64,000 nt of DNA. Origin: Flavimaribacter sp039888615 (lineage in GTDB: Bacteria; Pseudomonadota; Alphaproteobacteria; Rhizobiales; Rhizobiaceae). The stretch lies in the NCBI GenBank assembly GCA_039888615.1, contig JBDQQS010000007.1; one strand, written 5' to 3'. The translations under genes were made by a program, and so were the position numbers. Positions 28,053-37,898 of the stretch are shown here, piece by piece. Each line of letters starts with the position of its first letter. Within the stretch, counting starts at the first letter, position 1. The notes below the pieces were generated by a model. It was given only the letters and a program-made list of their open reading frames with translations, ran no database searches and was not told where the DNA came from.

Positions 28053-29144
28053 TTATTTTTCGCCTACAGTCAGAACCAGATTGGCCAGGCGTTCCGCCGC
28101 GTCAGGCTTTCCCGTAGCCTTGGCGTTGGCCGCCATATCGGCGAGTCGCCCGTCATCCTGCATCAAACCTACCAGAATTTCGGAAAGTTTTTCAGGATCG
28201 AGTTCCGATTGGCGAAAAACCATGGCGCCGCCCTTTTGCTCGAGGGCAGTCGCATTCGCCGCCTGATCGTGATCGAGCGCGTAGGGATACGGAACCAGCA
28301 CGGCCGGCCGGCCGATGACCGAGATTTCCGACACCGTCGAGGCGCCTGACCGGCAAATGACCAGATGCGCATGTGCGATTCGTTGCGCCATGTCGTTGAA
28401 GAACGGCGAGACCTCAGCAGAGACGCCGGCCACCTGATAGAACCGTTTCAGTTCATCTTCGTCCTCCGGCCTTGCCTGCTGGGTCACCCTAAGCCGATTG
28501 CGGCTCGCTTCGTCCATTCGGTTGACGACCTGCGGCATGACTTCCGAGAAGAAATGCGCGCCCTGGCTTCCGCCGAAAATCAGAAGATTGAACGGCTCTC
28601 CGTCGCCCGGCGGCGCATAGGACGTCGATGCGGATTCGATCACGTCCGGCCGCACCGGATTGCCGGTTTCCTCGATCTTGTCGCCGTGTTGTCCTGCTCC
28701 GGCTGGAAGAAAGCCGCCAGCGATTGCCGAGACGCGGCTGGCGAGGAACCGGTTCGCGCGGCCCATGACGGCATTCTGTTCGTGAATCACCGTTGGAACG
28801 CCCAGCGACGACGCGGCCATCACGGGCGGCAGCGTCGGATACCCCCCGAAGCCGACGACAACGTCAGGTTTGATGCGTTGAATAAGCCGTCTGGCGTCTA
28901 GATAGCCGCCATACAACGCCATGAGGGTTCGAAACAGGGCTATCGGATTCTTCGAGGCGATCGTTGCGGACCGCACCACATGCGTTTCGTCTGCGGGAAA
29001 CTGCTTTGCGTATTTTTCGGCCCGGTCATCCGTGACGAGGTGAACGCGGACACTCCTTTCCCGCAGCGCGTGGGCCAGGGCCTGCGCCGGGAAAAGATGG
29101 CCGCCGGTTCCGCCAGCGCAAAGAAAGACAGTCTTTTGCTCCAA
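28053..29144 (-). CDS. murG: Lipid II synthase, GlcNAc transferase
   Basis: A 363-residue peripheral membrane glycosyltransferase that adds GlcNAc to lipid I. GGTGGHLFPAQALA at the N terminus and the UDP-GlcNAc motif FGGSQGAHFFSEVMP are present. In the C-terminal half, SGASTVSEISVIGRPAVLVP is a further signature. The start is TTG 29144, two bases after the ftsW stop; no ATG is nearby in the right place, so this non-ATG start is likely real and coupled. Confidence 0.95.
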   Translation of the reverse strand: MEQKTVFLCAGGTGGHLFPAQALAHALRERSVRVHLVTDDRAEKYAKQFPADETHVVRSATIASKNPIALFRTLMALYGGYLDARRLIQRIKPDVVVGFGGYPTLPPVMAASSLGVPTVIHEQNAVMGRANRFLASRVSAIAGGFLPAGAGQHGDKIEETGNPVRPDVIESASTSYAPPGDGEPFNLLIFGGSQGAHFFSEVMPQVVNRMDEASRNRLRVTQQARPEDEDELKRFYQVAGVSAEVSPFFNDMAQRIAHAHLVICRSGASTVSEISVIGRPAVLVPYPYALDHDQAANATALEQKGGAMVFRQSELDPEKLSEILVGLMQDDGRLADMAANAKATGKPDAAERLANLVLTVGEK

Positions 29145-29146
29145 AG

Positions 29147-30307
29147 TTACACCTGCTCGGCGGCGAGCGGCCGAATGACAAACCTTTTCTGACGACCACT
29201 GGCCCGCTTTTCCGGATTGCGTCGGGTCAACGCCAAAAGGAAGCCCGCCGTGATGGAGATCGCCAGCATGGACGATCCCCCATAGGAGATCAGCGGCAGG
29301 GTCATTCCCTTGGCCGGCAGCAGTTCGAGATTGACGCCGATATGGATCGTCGACTGCAAGCCGACAAGCAGCGTCAGCCCGGCGATCGCAAGACGCGTGA
29401 ATTCGTCGCCTTCCCTGTTGGCGTGCTTCAGGCCGCGAAAGACGATGAAGAAGAAGATCAGCGCCAGCGCCATGCAGAACAGGATGCCGAATTCTTCGGC
29501 CGCCACCGAATAGATGAAGTCCGTGTGACTGTCCGGCAGGATGCGCTTGATGGTGCCCTCGCCAGGGCCCTGCCCGAACCAGTCTCCGCGAACGATTGCC
29601 TCACGCGCCGTATCGACCTGATGCGTATCGCCCTCGCCGGTCAGAAACCGGTCGATGCGCGCAGCCACGTGCGGCAGGGTGAGGTAGGCGGTCACGAACA
29701 TGCCGACCGCCATGAAGGCGAGCAGCGCGATCCAGAACCACGGAATGCCAGCCATGAAGAAGAGCGCGCCCCAGGTGATCGTCACCAGAATGGTCTGGCC
29801 AAAATCCGGCTGCGCCACCAGAAGGGCGACGACAATTGCGTAGAGAATGATTGCGAAGAGATTGCCCGGAATGTCGGGATTGCGCGAATGCTCTGAAAAC
29901 AGCCAGGCGCAGATAATGATGAAGGCGGGTTTTAAAAATTCCGACGACTGGACGGAAAAACCTGCGATCGAGAACCACCGGCGCGATCCCTTGGCCTCGA
30001 AACCGTAGAACTGGGTAAAGACCATCATGGCGATTGAAACCGCCAATAGAACGAGCGCCCATCGGCGGACCTGGCGCGGCGTGAGAAAGGACAGCGAGAT
30101 CATGATCACCAGCGCCGGGACAATAAACAGCGCATGACGTTTGACGAAGTGAAAATGATCGATGTCGAGTCGCTCGGCGACGCCGGGACTCGCCGCAAAG
30201 GAAAGCATGAAACCAAGGCCGATCAATGCGACGAAAGTCGCCAGCATGTATCGGTCGATTGTCCAGAACCAGTCCGAAACCAGCCCCCGTCTCTCACGGT
30301 TCATCAT
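29147..30307 (-). CDS. ftsW: SEDS glycosyltransferase FtsW
   Basis: A 386-residue polytopic protein with about ten membrane segments, the septal peptidoglycan polymerase that works with FtsI. SEDS motifs include FEAKGSRRWFSIAGFSVQ, GDWFGQGPGEGTIKR and LPLISYGGSS. It overlaps murD by four bases upstream and is two bases from murG. Confidence 0.95.
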   Translation of the reverse strand: MMNRERRGLVSDWFWTIDRYMLATFVALIGLGFMLSFAASPGVAERLDIDHFHFVKRHALFIVPALVIMISLSFLTPRQVRRWALVLLAVSIAMMVFTQFYGFEAKGSRRWFSIAGFSVQSSEFLKPAFIIICAWLFSEHSRNPDIPGNLFAIILYAIVVALLVAQPDFGQTILVTITWGALFFMAGIPWFWIALLAFMAVGMFVTAYLTLPHVAARIDRFLTGEGDTHQVDTAREAIVRGDWFGQGPGEGTIKRILPDSHTDFIYSVAAEEFGILFCMALALIFFFIVFRGLKHANREGDEFTRLAIAGLTLLVGLQSTIHIGVNLELLPAKGMTLPLISYGGSSMLAISITAGFLLALTRRNPEKRASGRQKRFVIRPLAAEQV

Positions 30308-31716
30308 GTGCGTATCTCCTGCTGCCCCACCAGCATGTTCACGCCGTCGAGCTTCGACACATGCTCGACGAAGGCGTCACCCCTGATCTCGAAATTGCGA
30401 TATTGGTCGAAACTCGCGCAGGCCGGCGACAGGAGCACCACCGGCTCGCTGCTCTGGTCCCGCGCGGCGTCCTCCGCCGCGTGAAGCACGGCGCGATCCA
30501 GCGTCCCGGAAATTTCATACGGAACCCGATCGCCGAGCGTCGCCGCAAATGCAGGCGCTGCTTCGCCAATGAAATAGGCCTTGCGCACCCGATTGAACAA
30601 ACCGGAAAGGCTGGCGATGCCGCCCTGTTTCGGCAGCCCGCCGGCAATCCAGTAAACGTCTTTGAATGTCGAGAGCGCCGGCGCGGTCGCTTCGGCGTTC
30701 GTCGCCTTTGAATCGTTGACGAACAACACGCGCCCGGATCTCGCAATCGGCTGCATGCGATGATTGAGACCGGCGAACTCCGGTAACGCCGCCTTGATCT
30801 CGTTGATTGAAAGCCCGACCGCCAGACAGGCCGCGATGGCCGCCGCGGCGTTCTGCGCGTTGTGCGCCCCGCGCAATGTCGCAATTCCTGCGAGGTCGAC
30901 AACGGCGCTCGAAGCGCCGTTTTGCGCCTGCATCAAAACTTCGCCTTCCGCGTATATTCCTTCCGCCACCGCATGGCGCTTCGAAATGCGCGTCACCTTG
31001 CGGCCTTCATGCTCAAGGCGGTCTGCAATCATGACGCACCAGTTGTCGTCGACGCCGATCACGGCCGTGTCGCTGCCTGCGACCAGCCGTTCCTTGACGT
31101 CGGCGTAGTGCTGCATGGTTCCGTGGCGATCGAGATGATCGGCCGTCAGATTGAGCAGAATGCCGGCGGTGGGATTTAGCGTCGGCGCAAGGTCGATCTG
31201 GTAGGACGAACACTCCAGTACATAGAACCGGCCGTCCTTTGGCGGCTCAAGCGACATCACGGCGACGCCGATATTGCCGCCCATCTGAACGTCGCGCCCC
31301 GCATGCTGCAAAATGTGGGCGACGAGCGCGGTGGTCGTGGATTTGCCGTTTGTGCCGGTTAACGCAATGAATGGACATTCGGGCGCGTCCATGCGGCGTT
31401 GCCGCGCGAACAGTTCGATATCCCCGATGATTTCCACGCCGGCCGCAGTTGCAAGATCGACGGTCCAGTGCGGACGCGGATGTGTGAGCGGCACGCCGGG
31501 CGCCAGCACGAGCGCATCGGCGCCGCCCCAGTCGATCCTTCGCAGATCCTGCGTCGAGATGCCCGCCTCCCCGGCAGCCGCGACCCGATCCCGATTGTCG
31601 TCATAGGCGATGACGTCCGCGCCGCCCGCCGCGAGCGCATGCGCCGTCGCCATGCCGGACCCGCCGAGGCCGAACAGCGCGATCTTTTTTCCCTGGAAGG
31701 CGGTCGCTGCGATCAT
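30304..31716 (-). CDS. murD: UDP-N-acetylmuramoyl-L-alanine--D-glutamate ligase
   Basis: A 470-residue Mur ligase that adds D-Glu. KIALFGLGGSGMATAHALAA at the N terminus, ATP loop ALTGTNGKSTTTALVAHIL, and VNDSKATNAEAT are visible. It starts four bases after mraY and overlaps ftsW by four bases at its end, in the usual order for alphaproteobacteria. Confidence 0.95.
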   Translation of the reverse strand: MIAATAFQGKKIALFGLGGSGMATAHALAAGGADVIAYDDNRDRVAAAGEAGISTQDLRRIDWGGADALVLAPGVPLTHPRPHWTVDLATAAGVEIIGDIELFARQRRMDAPECPFIALTGTNGKSTTTALVAHILQHAGRDVQMGGNIGVAVMSLEPPKDGRFYVLECSSYQIDLAPTLNPTAGILLNLTADHLDRHGTMQHYADVKERLVAGSDTAVIGVDDNWCVMIADRLEHEGRKVTRISKRHAVAEGIYAEGEVLMQAQNGASSAVVDLAGIATLRGAHNAQNAAAAIAACLAVGLSINEIKAALPEFAGLNHRMQPIARSGRVLFVNDSKATNAEATAPALSTFKDVYWIAGGLPKQGGIASLSGLFNRVRKAYFIGEAAPAFAATLGDRVPYEISGTLDRAVLHAAEDAARDQSSEPVVLLSPACASFDQYRNFEIRGDAFVEHVSKLDGVNMLVGQQEIRT

Positions 31717-31720
31717 CGAC

Positions 31721-32818
31721 TTACCGCAGTTTCAGCGTCGCAAGGCCAAGCATCGCGAGGCCAACGGAAATGATCCAGAAGCGAATGACCACCTGGCTCT
31801 CGGTCCAGCCGAGCTTTTCGAAATGGTGGTGGATCGGCGCCATCAGAAAAATACGCTTTCCCGTGAGCTTGAACGACGCCACCTGCATGATCACCGACAG
31901 CGCCTCCATAACGAACAGGCCGCCGATGATCGCCATGACGATCTCGTGCTTGGTGGCGACGGCGACGGTTCCGACAAGACCGCCCAGCGCCAGCGAGCCG
32001 GTGTCGCCCATGAAAATCGCAGCCGGCGGCGCGTTGAACCACAAAAAGCCGAGGCCTGCGCCGATGACCGCGCCGAGCACCACCGCCAGTTCCCCGGTTC
32101 CGGGAACGAAATTGATCTGCAGATAGTTGGAGAACACCGCGTTGCCCGACAGATAGGCGATCACGCCGAATGAAGCCGCCGCGATCATGATCGGAACGAT
32201 GGCGAGCCCGTCAAGACCGTCCGTCAGATTGACCGCATTGCCGGCGCCGACAATGACGAAAGCCCCGAACAGCACGAAGAAGATGCCGAGATCGATGACG
32301 AAATCCTTGAAGAAGGGAAACGCCAGAGACGAGCCGAAAGTGGAGCCGTTGCTTGCCGCCAGCGACGCCGTCATGATGAAATAGACGGCAAGGCCGGCGA
32401 TCAGGAATTCTATGAGCAACCGCATCTTTCCGGAGAATCCGCGATCGGTCTGCTTCGTCACTTTCAGATAGTCGTCATAGAATCCGATCAGGCCGAAGCC
32501 CAGGGTGACGAGCAGCGTCACGACAACGTAAATGTTCGACAGGTCGGCCCAGAAAAGCGAACTCGCCACGATGCCGGTCAGCATCATCAGGCCGCCCATG
32601 GTCGGCGTGCCGGCCTTCTTGAAATGGGTTTGCGGTCCGTCGGCGCGGATCGGCTGACCCCGACCCTGACGGGCGCTGAGAGAGGCGATGATTCTCGGTC
32701 CGAACAGGAAGACGATCAGCGCCGACGTCGCCATGGCCGCGCCGGTGCGAAACGTCAGATATCTGAACAGGTTGAAGAACTGGAAAAAGTCCGAAAGTTC
32801 GACGAGCCAGATTAGCAT
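31721..32818 (-). CDS. mraY: Phospho-N-acetylmuramoyl-pentapeptide transferase
   Basis: A 365-residue polytopic membrane enzyme that transfers the muramyl-pentapeptide phosphate to undecaprenyl phosphate to make lipid I. Key motifs: FYDDYLKVTKQTDRGFSGKM (Asp-Asp) and NAVNLTDGLDGLA, and MGDTGSLALGGLVGT and PIHHHFEKLGW towards the C terminus. Its start codon shares one base with the stop of the murE/murF frame. Confidence 0.97.
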   Translation of the reverse strand: MLIWLVELSDFFQFFNLFRYLTFRTGAAMATSALIVFLFGPRIIASLSARQGRGQPIRADGPQTHFKKAGTPTMGGLMMLTGIVASSLFWADLSNIYVVVTLLVTLGFGLIGFYDDYLKVTKQTDRGFSGKMRLLIEFLIAGLAVYFIMTASLAASNGSTFGSSLAFPFFKDFVIDLGIFFVLFGAFVIVGAGNAVNLTDGLDGLAIVPIMIAAASFGVIAYLSGNAVFSNYLQINFVPGTGELAVVLGAVIGAGLGFLWFNAPPAAIFMGDTGSLALGGLVGTVAVATKHEIVMAIIGGLFVMEALSVIMQVASFKLTGKRIFLMAPIHHHFEKLGWTESQVVIRFWIISVGLAMLGLATLKLR

Positions 32819-35718
32819 CAGCCGGATACCCCCACCTTCTGTTGCTGCAGCTCGCCCGCCGCCGCGTGTTTTTCGAGCAAGGCCTTCACCACCATTGAGA
32901 AGCCTATTCCATTGGACGATTTGATCATCACGACATCGCCCGCTTTCACTGTTCGCAACAGGACGGGCATGAGATCGTCGGTTGTCAGAAAATGTTCGAC
33001 ATGCAACGCGCCATCCAGCCGCTCACGGAGAACCTCGATCTCGGGTCCCGCCAGCAAAACGATGTCGGCTCCGCCTTCGACCAGCGGCGTCTCCAGGTCA
33101 CCGTGCAGCTTTGTGGAAAACTGCCCGAGTTCGAGCATGTCTCCCAGCACCGCAATCCGTCGGCCGCCCTTGCCCGGAGCCGTGTCGCGAAGCAGCGCAA
33201 TGCCTGCGCGCATGGATTCGGGATTGGCGTTGTAGCTTTCGTCGATCAGCGTGAAGGAGCCGCCGTCGATTTCGAGTTCGTGTCTGGCGCCGCGCCCCGC
33301 CGCCGGCTCCATATCCGCGAAAGCTCCAACCACTTCGTCGGGATCACAGCCGGCGAATTTGGCGGCGCCAAGCACGGCGAGTGCGTTTTGCACGATATGG
33401 CGGCCCGGAATGCCGATATCGAATTCCAGCACCTGCTTGTCGATCTCCACAACGGCGTGCGACGACTCCGGCCCCAGGGCAACGTTCAGCAACTGGATAT
33501 CGGACTGCTTGTGCTCGCCGAAGGAATGGACGTTTGCGATCCCGTTGGCGGCGGCGGCCTTTTTCAAGGCGGCGAATTTCTCGCTGTCGCGGTTCAAAAG
33601 CACATGGCCGTCCGGCTCCACGCCTTCGAAGATTTCAGCCTTCGCGGCGGCGATCTCACCGAGGTTCTTGAAGAAACCCAAATGGGCGCTCGCAATCGCC
33701 GTGATGATTGCGATGTGCGGACGGACCATCTTGACCAGCGGCTGAATTTCGCCCGGATGGTTCATTCCGATTTCGAAAACGCCGAACTGCGTGTCGCGCG
33801 GCATGCGCGCCAGCGTCAGAGGAACGCCCCAGTGATTGTTGAAGGAAGCGACCGAGGCATGCGTCTTGCCCTGGGCGGACAGGAGCTGTCGCAGCATCTC
33901 CTTCGTGGTCGTCTTGCCGACGGAGCCGGTGACGGCGATGATCTGCGCCTTGCTGCGCACACGGGAGGCGACCGCAAGGCGACGGAGCGCCTCCAGCACG
34001 TCGTGAACAACGATAAGCGGCACCTGAAGATGTCCCATCGCGGGCAGCTTCGCCTCCGACACGATGAGCACGCCAGCGCCGTTCGCCATGGCGGAACTCG
34101 CGTAGTCATGGCCGTCAACCCGGTCCCCCTTGATGGCGAAGAAGGCTTCGCCCCTTTTCAGGCTCCGGCTATCGATGGAAATTCCGTTTACGCCTTCAGG
34201 CAGGGCGCCGGCGGGACGCCCGCCCATCGCCGTGACCATCTCGGAAGACGCCCAGAGCCATTGCGAGGAACGGACACTATCCATGGCCTTGCGGATCTCG
34301 GCGTGGTCCGAGAACGGCAGCACTTTGCCTGCGATGGTCTGACCTTCCTCATGCCCCTTGCCGGCGACGATCAGCGTGTCGCCCTCCTCGAGCATCGAAA
34401 CAGCTTTGGCGATCGCCATGGAGCGGTCGCCGATTTCTATGGCGCCCGGCGCTTCGGCCATGATCTCGGAGCGGATTGCGGCTGGCTCTTCACTGCGCGG
34501 ATTGTCGTCGGTCACGATCACCACATCCGCCAGGCGCGTTGCGATTTCTCCCATAATCGGGCGCTTTCCGCGATCACGATCGCCGCCGCATCCGAAAACG
34601 ACAATCACCTGGTGCGTCGTGAATGGCCTGACCGACGTCAGCACCTGTTCGAGGGCGTCCGGTTTGTGGGCGTAATCGACATAGGCGGGCGACCCGGCGG
34701 TGTTCGTCGCCACCAGTTCCAGCCGTCCCGACGCGCCGTGAAGATGCTCCAGCGAAGCCATCGCCTCATCCACCGGAACACCGGTCGCGATGGCCAGACC
34801 TGCGGCGACCAGAGCGTTCGCCAGCTGAAAATCGCCGGCCAGCGGCAGGTTCACTTCGTAGATCCTGTCGAGATGATGGATCTCGGCGACTTGCCGATTG
34901 CGCTGGTGCTCGAGCCGCTTGAGGCAGAGAAACGATCCCTTTCGCCCGACGGTCAGCACGTTGAGACCGGCGGCCAACGCCGCCTCTTCTGCCCTGCCCG
35001 ACCATTCGTCGTCGGACCAGATGACGGCCGGCGCGCCCTGCGGAAGCAGATCGGAGAACAGCCGCATCTTTGCGGCGAAATAGTCTTCCATGTCTCGATG
35101 ATAGTCGAGATGGTCGCGGCCGAGATTGGTGAAGGCGCCGGCCGCAAGCCTGACGCCATCGAGCCTGTGCTGGTCGAGGCCGTGGCTGGAGGCTTCCATC
35201 GAGCAATGGGTGACGCCGTCGCGCGCGAGATCCGCAAGCAGCGCATGCAGCTCCACGGGATCAGGCGTCGTCAACTGACCGTAGACATGGCCCTTCGGCG
35301 TGGTTACGCCAGTCGTCCCCACCATTGCGGCGGCGGCGCCGGCGCGCTCCCAGATCTGCCGCGTGAAGGAGGCGACGGATGTCTTGCCGGCGGTTCCCGT
35401 GACGGCGACCATGACGCCGGGCTGGGACCGGTAGAAACGCGCTGCGGCCTGGGCGAGAAATGTCCTTGGGTCGCGGACCCGGATCACCGGGACACCCGGA
35501 TCGGGAAATACGCTCTCGCCGGAAGCGACGATTGCGGCCGCGCCCCTGTCAACGGCGTCACTGATGAAATCAGCCCCGTCCTGCCTGTAGCCCGCAAGCG
35601 CCACAAAAAGATTGCCGGGAACAATCTTGCGGCTGTCGGACGCCAGTCCAGTCAGCGCGATTTCGGCGATTTCGTGCGGTAGATCCGCCGTGTCTCCGGC
35701 AAGGTCAGAAAATTTCAT
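32818..35718 (-). CDS. murE/murF: Fused MurE-MurF ligase
   Basis: One continuous 966-residue frame contains two complete Mur ligases. Residues 1 to about 478 are MurE: ATP loop VTGTAGKTSVASF (Lys112) and the meso-diaminopimelate motif DNPR (residues 405-408). Residues from about 479 are MurF, with its own ATP loop VTGSVGKTTTKEML (Lys602), the NAVLG-like region and the C-terminal ligase domain ending SSNGIGFSMVVKALLEKHA. The junction reads AEIRKAMDSVRSSQWLWASS; the Met at 479 sits where a separate MurF would start, but only a weak AAGG precedes it. Usual rhizobial genomes have two overlapping genes. This could be a true fusion that couples two successive steps, or a sequencing indel that removed a stop. 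Both halves look intact. Confidence 0.92.
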   Translation of the reverse strand: MKFSDLAGDTADLPHEIAEIALTGLASDSRKIVPGNLFVALAGYRQDGADFISDAVDRGAAAIVASGESVFPDPGVPVIRVRDPRTFLAQAAARFYRSQPGVMVAVTGTAGKTSVASFTRQIWERAGAAAAMVGTTGVTTPKGHVYGQLTTPDPVELHALLADLARDGVTHCSMEASSHGLDQHRLDGVRLAAGAFTNLGRDHLDYHRDMEDYFAAKMRLFSDLLPQGAPAVIWSDDEWSGRAEEAALAAGLNVLTVGRKGSFLCLKRLEHQRNRQVAEIHHLDRIYEVNLPLAGDFQLANALVAAGLAIATGVPVDEAMASLEHLHGASGRLELVATNTAGSPAYVDYAHKPDALEQVLTSVRPFTTHQVIVVFGCGGDRDRGKRPIMGEIATRLADVVIVTDDNPRSEEPAAIRSEIMAEAPGAIEIGDRSMAIAKAVSMLEEGDTLIVAGKGHEEGQTIAGKVLPFSDHAEIRKAMDSVRSSQWLWASSEMVTAMGGRPAGALPEGVNGISIDSRSLKRGEAFFAIKGDRVDGHDYASSAMANGAGVLIVSEAKLPAMGHLQVPLIVVHDVLEALRRLAVASRVRSKAQIIAVTGSVGKTTTKEMLRQLLSAQGKTHASVASFNNHWGVPLTLARMPRDTQFGVFEIGMNHPGEIQPLVKMVRPHIAIITAIASAHLGFFKNLGEIAAAKAEIFEGVEPDGHVLLNRDSEKFAALKKAAAANGIANVHSFGEHKQSDIQLLNVALGPESSHAVVEIDKQVLEFDIGIPGRHIVQNALAVLGAAKFAGCDPDEVVGAFADMEPAAGRGARHELEIDGGSFTLIDESYNANPESMRAGIALLRDTAPGKGGRRIAVLGDMLELGQFSTKLHGDLETPLVEGGADIVLLAGPEIEVLRERLDGALHVEHFLTTDDLMPVLLRTVKAGDVVMIKSSNGIGFSMVVKALLEKHAAAGELQQQKVGVSG

Positions 35719-35806
35719 CGTGTCGTATCGCGCTTCCCCGGTATGTATCCCGCAAATGCCCCGATTCCCATCCTACTCATTCTTGATGCGGCAGCTAATG
35801 ACAGCA

Positions 35807-37531
35807 TCAATATGACTCAAGCAAGGCGGTCGCATCGTCTCCGAATGTTGGCCTTACGCCGAGTATGGATGCGGAGCGCCGAATGATCGCCTTGACCGTC
35901 GGCGCCGCGTTCATACCGGCGGTGGCCGAATGCTGCCCTTCGGCCGGCTTCGGTTCGTCGACAATCACCAGGACGACATATTCCGGATCGTCGATCGGGA
36001 AAGCCGACAGGAAGGCGTTGAAGCGGACATTCGAGGAGTACCGGCCATTGATCACCTTTTCGGCCGTCCCCGTCTTGCCGCCGACGCGGTATCCCTCGAC
36101 TTCGGCCCTGCGTCCTGACCCCTTTGCAACGTTGAGTTCCATCAGCTCCCGCATCTGTTTGCTGGTTTGTGGCTTGACCACCTGCACGGCGACGGCGTTC
36201 GCCTCCTCCTCCGTTCGCGGGAGGAAGGTCGGCGGGATGAGCTTCCCGCCATTCATCAGGGCGGCCGCGGCGACGGCGGTCTGAAGCGGCGTTGTGGCGA
36301 CGCCATGTCCAAAGGAAATGGTGATCGAGTTGATCTTCTTCCATTCATTCGGCTGGACGGGCGTCTTGACTTCGGGCAACTCGGTCGTCAGCCGCGAAAG
36401 CAGACCGATCCGGGTAAGAAATTCCCTGTGCTGCTCGATGCCGACGATGTCTGCCATCTTCGCCGTCGCGATGTTCGACGAGTAGATGAAGATTTCCGGA
36501 ACCGTGAGCACACGATGCTTGCCGTGAAAATCGTTGATCGTATGCCCGGCGATCCGCAGAGGACGGGTTGCGTCGAACGTGTCATTCATGCCGACGAGAC
36601 CGGAATCGAGCGCCATGGCCGTCGTGAAGGTCTTGAAGGTCGACCCCATCTCGTAGGTGCCCGCCGACATGCGGTTCATGCGGTCCTTTTCGAGCGCCTG
36701 GGCGGGAATGTTGGGATCGTAATCCGGTAGCGACGACATTGCCAGCACTTCGCCGGTCTTGACGTTGAGCACCACTGCGCCGGCGGCGATCGCCTTGTAG
36801 CGCTGCATCGCGGCTGCAAGTTCGTTGCGCACGATATGCTGGACCCTAAGATCGATCGAAAGCTCAACAGGCTCCAGGTTCTGCTCAATTGTCATGCCGG
36901 CTTCGGCGAGGGCCGCAAGGCCCTGATCGTCGACATATTTCTCCATGCCGGCGATACCCTTGTTGTCGATATTGACGATGCCGACAATATGCGAAGCCGT
37001 AGGCCCGCCGGGGTAGAAACGGCGCTTTTCCGGCCGGAAGCCGACGCCTGGAAGGCCAAGCGCAAGGATTTCGCTCTGCTGGCGCGGCGTCAGTTGCCGC
37101 GAGAGCCACTGGAAACGGGAGTTCGACGTCAGCTTTCGATAGACGCTGCGCGCGTCGAGATCCGGAAGCACGGTCGTCAGCTTCTCAATCACTTCGTCCG
37201 GATCGGTGACCTTGTGCGGCTCCGCGTAGAGCGAAACCGTGCGAATGTCCGTCGCCAGCACATTTCCGTTCCTGTCGAGAAGGTCGGGGCGTGAGGCGAG
37301 CAGGGCGTCGCCCCTGGCGATGCTTGAAACCGTCATTTCGTCCCGCAGACCATATTCGACCAGCCGTCCGGCGATAACCGCATAGACGACGCAGACACCG
37401 GCCATGACGATCATGATCCGGTTCTGCGCCCGCTTGCCGGAGGTCTTGCGCGCGCCCTCGACGCGTCCCGCCATAGGACGCTCTTCAAAGTCAGCGCTGG
37501 CCTTTGTCCTCGTTTTGCGACGAAACAACAT
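35807..37531 (-). CDS. ftsI: Septal peptidoglycan transpeptidase FtsI (PBP3)
   Basis: A 574-residue class B penicillin-binding protein. An N-terminal membrane segment (about residues 38-58) is followed by the dimerisation domain and the transpeptidase domain. Active-site motifs are GSTFKTF (Ser297), YSSNIATAK and VGGKTGTAEK. It crosslinks septal peptidoglycan together with FtsW. Its start shares a base with the ftsL stop. About 90 bases separate its stop side from murE, a slightly longer gap than elsewhere in the operon. Confidence 0.96.
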   Translation of the reverse strand: MLFRRKTRTKASADFEERPMAGRVEGARKTSGKRAQNRIMIVMAGVCVVYAVIAGRLVEYGLRDEMTVSSIARGDALLASRPDLLDRNGNVLATDIRTVSLYAEPHKVTDPDEVIEKLTTVLPDLDARSVYRKLTSNSRFQWLSRQLTPRQQSEILALGLPGVGFRPEKRRFYPGGPTASHIVGIVNIDNKGIAGMEKYVDDQGLAALAEAGMTIEQNLEPVELSIDLRVQHIVRNELAAAMQRYKAIAAGAVVLNVKTGEVLAMSSLPDYDPNIPAQALEKDRMNRMSAGTYEMGSTFKTFTTAMALDSGLVGMNDTFDATRPLRIAGHTINDFHGKHRVLTVPEIFIYSSNIATAKMADIVGIEQHREFLTRIGLLSRLTTELPEVKTPVQPNEWKKINSITISFGHGVATTPLQTAVAAAALMNGGKLIPPTFLPRTEEEANAVAVQVVKPQTSKQMRELMELNVAKGSGRRAEVEGYRVGGKTGTAEKVINGRYSSNVRFNAFLSAFPIDDPEYVVLVIVDEPKPAEGQHSATAGMNAAPTVKAIIRRSASILGVRPTFGDDATALLESY

Positions 37532-37893
37532 TACCTGTTCACCGACCCCGTCACGATGCTCTCCACAGTCTGCTCTTCTTCGGCCACCTCGGCCGGAGGC
37601 AGATCGCTGACCCTTGCGGGAAGCTCCTGCGGACGCACGATCTGGTTCGCCTCCGTGATTTCGAGGCCAAGCTGATCGTGATAAATCTCGACCAGATCCT
37701 GAATGCGAGACGGCTGGTTAAGCAGGCTCCAGTCGGCCTCCAGCAAATCGATCGTATTTTCCTCAAGCTGGATTTCAGCCTTCAGGCGCTCCACCTTTTC
37801 AAGCTCTTTTTCCGCCTCGAACTTGGTCTGGAAGGTGAAGACCGCGACAGCGGCCATGCCGCCAATGAATATGAAGTCGGTCGTTCTCAACAT
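37531..37893 (-). CDS. ftsL: Cell division protein FtsL
   Basis: A 120-residue bitopic protein. A short N-terminal membrane segment (residues 6-22, DFIFIGGMAAVAVFTFQTKF) is followed by a periplasmic coiled coil rich in Glu, Lys and Leu (EKELEKVERLKAEIQLEENT), the part that pairs with FtsB. The sequence is poorly conserved in general, so identification rests on size, topology, the LNQPSRIQDL motif and the position between rsmH and ftsI. Confidence 0.9.
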   Translation of the reverse strand: MLRTTDFIFIGGMAAVAVFTFQTKFEAEKELEKVERLKAEIQLEENTIDLLEADWSLLNQPSRIQDLVEIYHDQLGLEITEANQIVRPQELPARVSDLPPAEVAEEEQTVESIVTGSVNR

Positions 37894-37898
37894 GGCGG

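Noticed and set aside
32992..35682. Open reading frame of 896 codons on the plus strand opposite murE/murF
   Set aside because: It lies fully within a gene with unmistakable Mur ligase motifs, has a low-complexity Arg/His/Gln-rich product and matches no family I know. Long antisense frames are common in GC-rich DNA.
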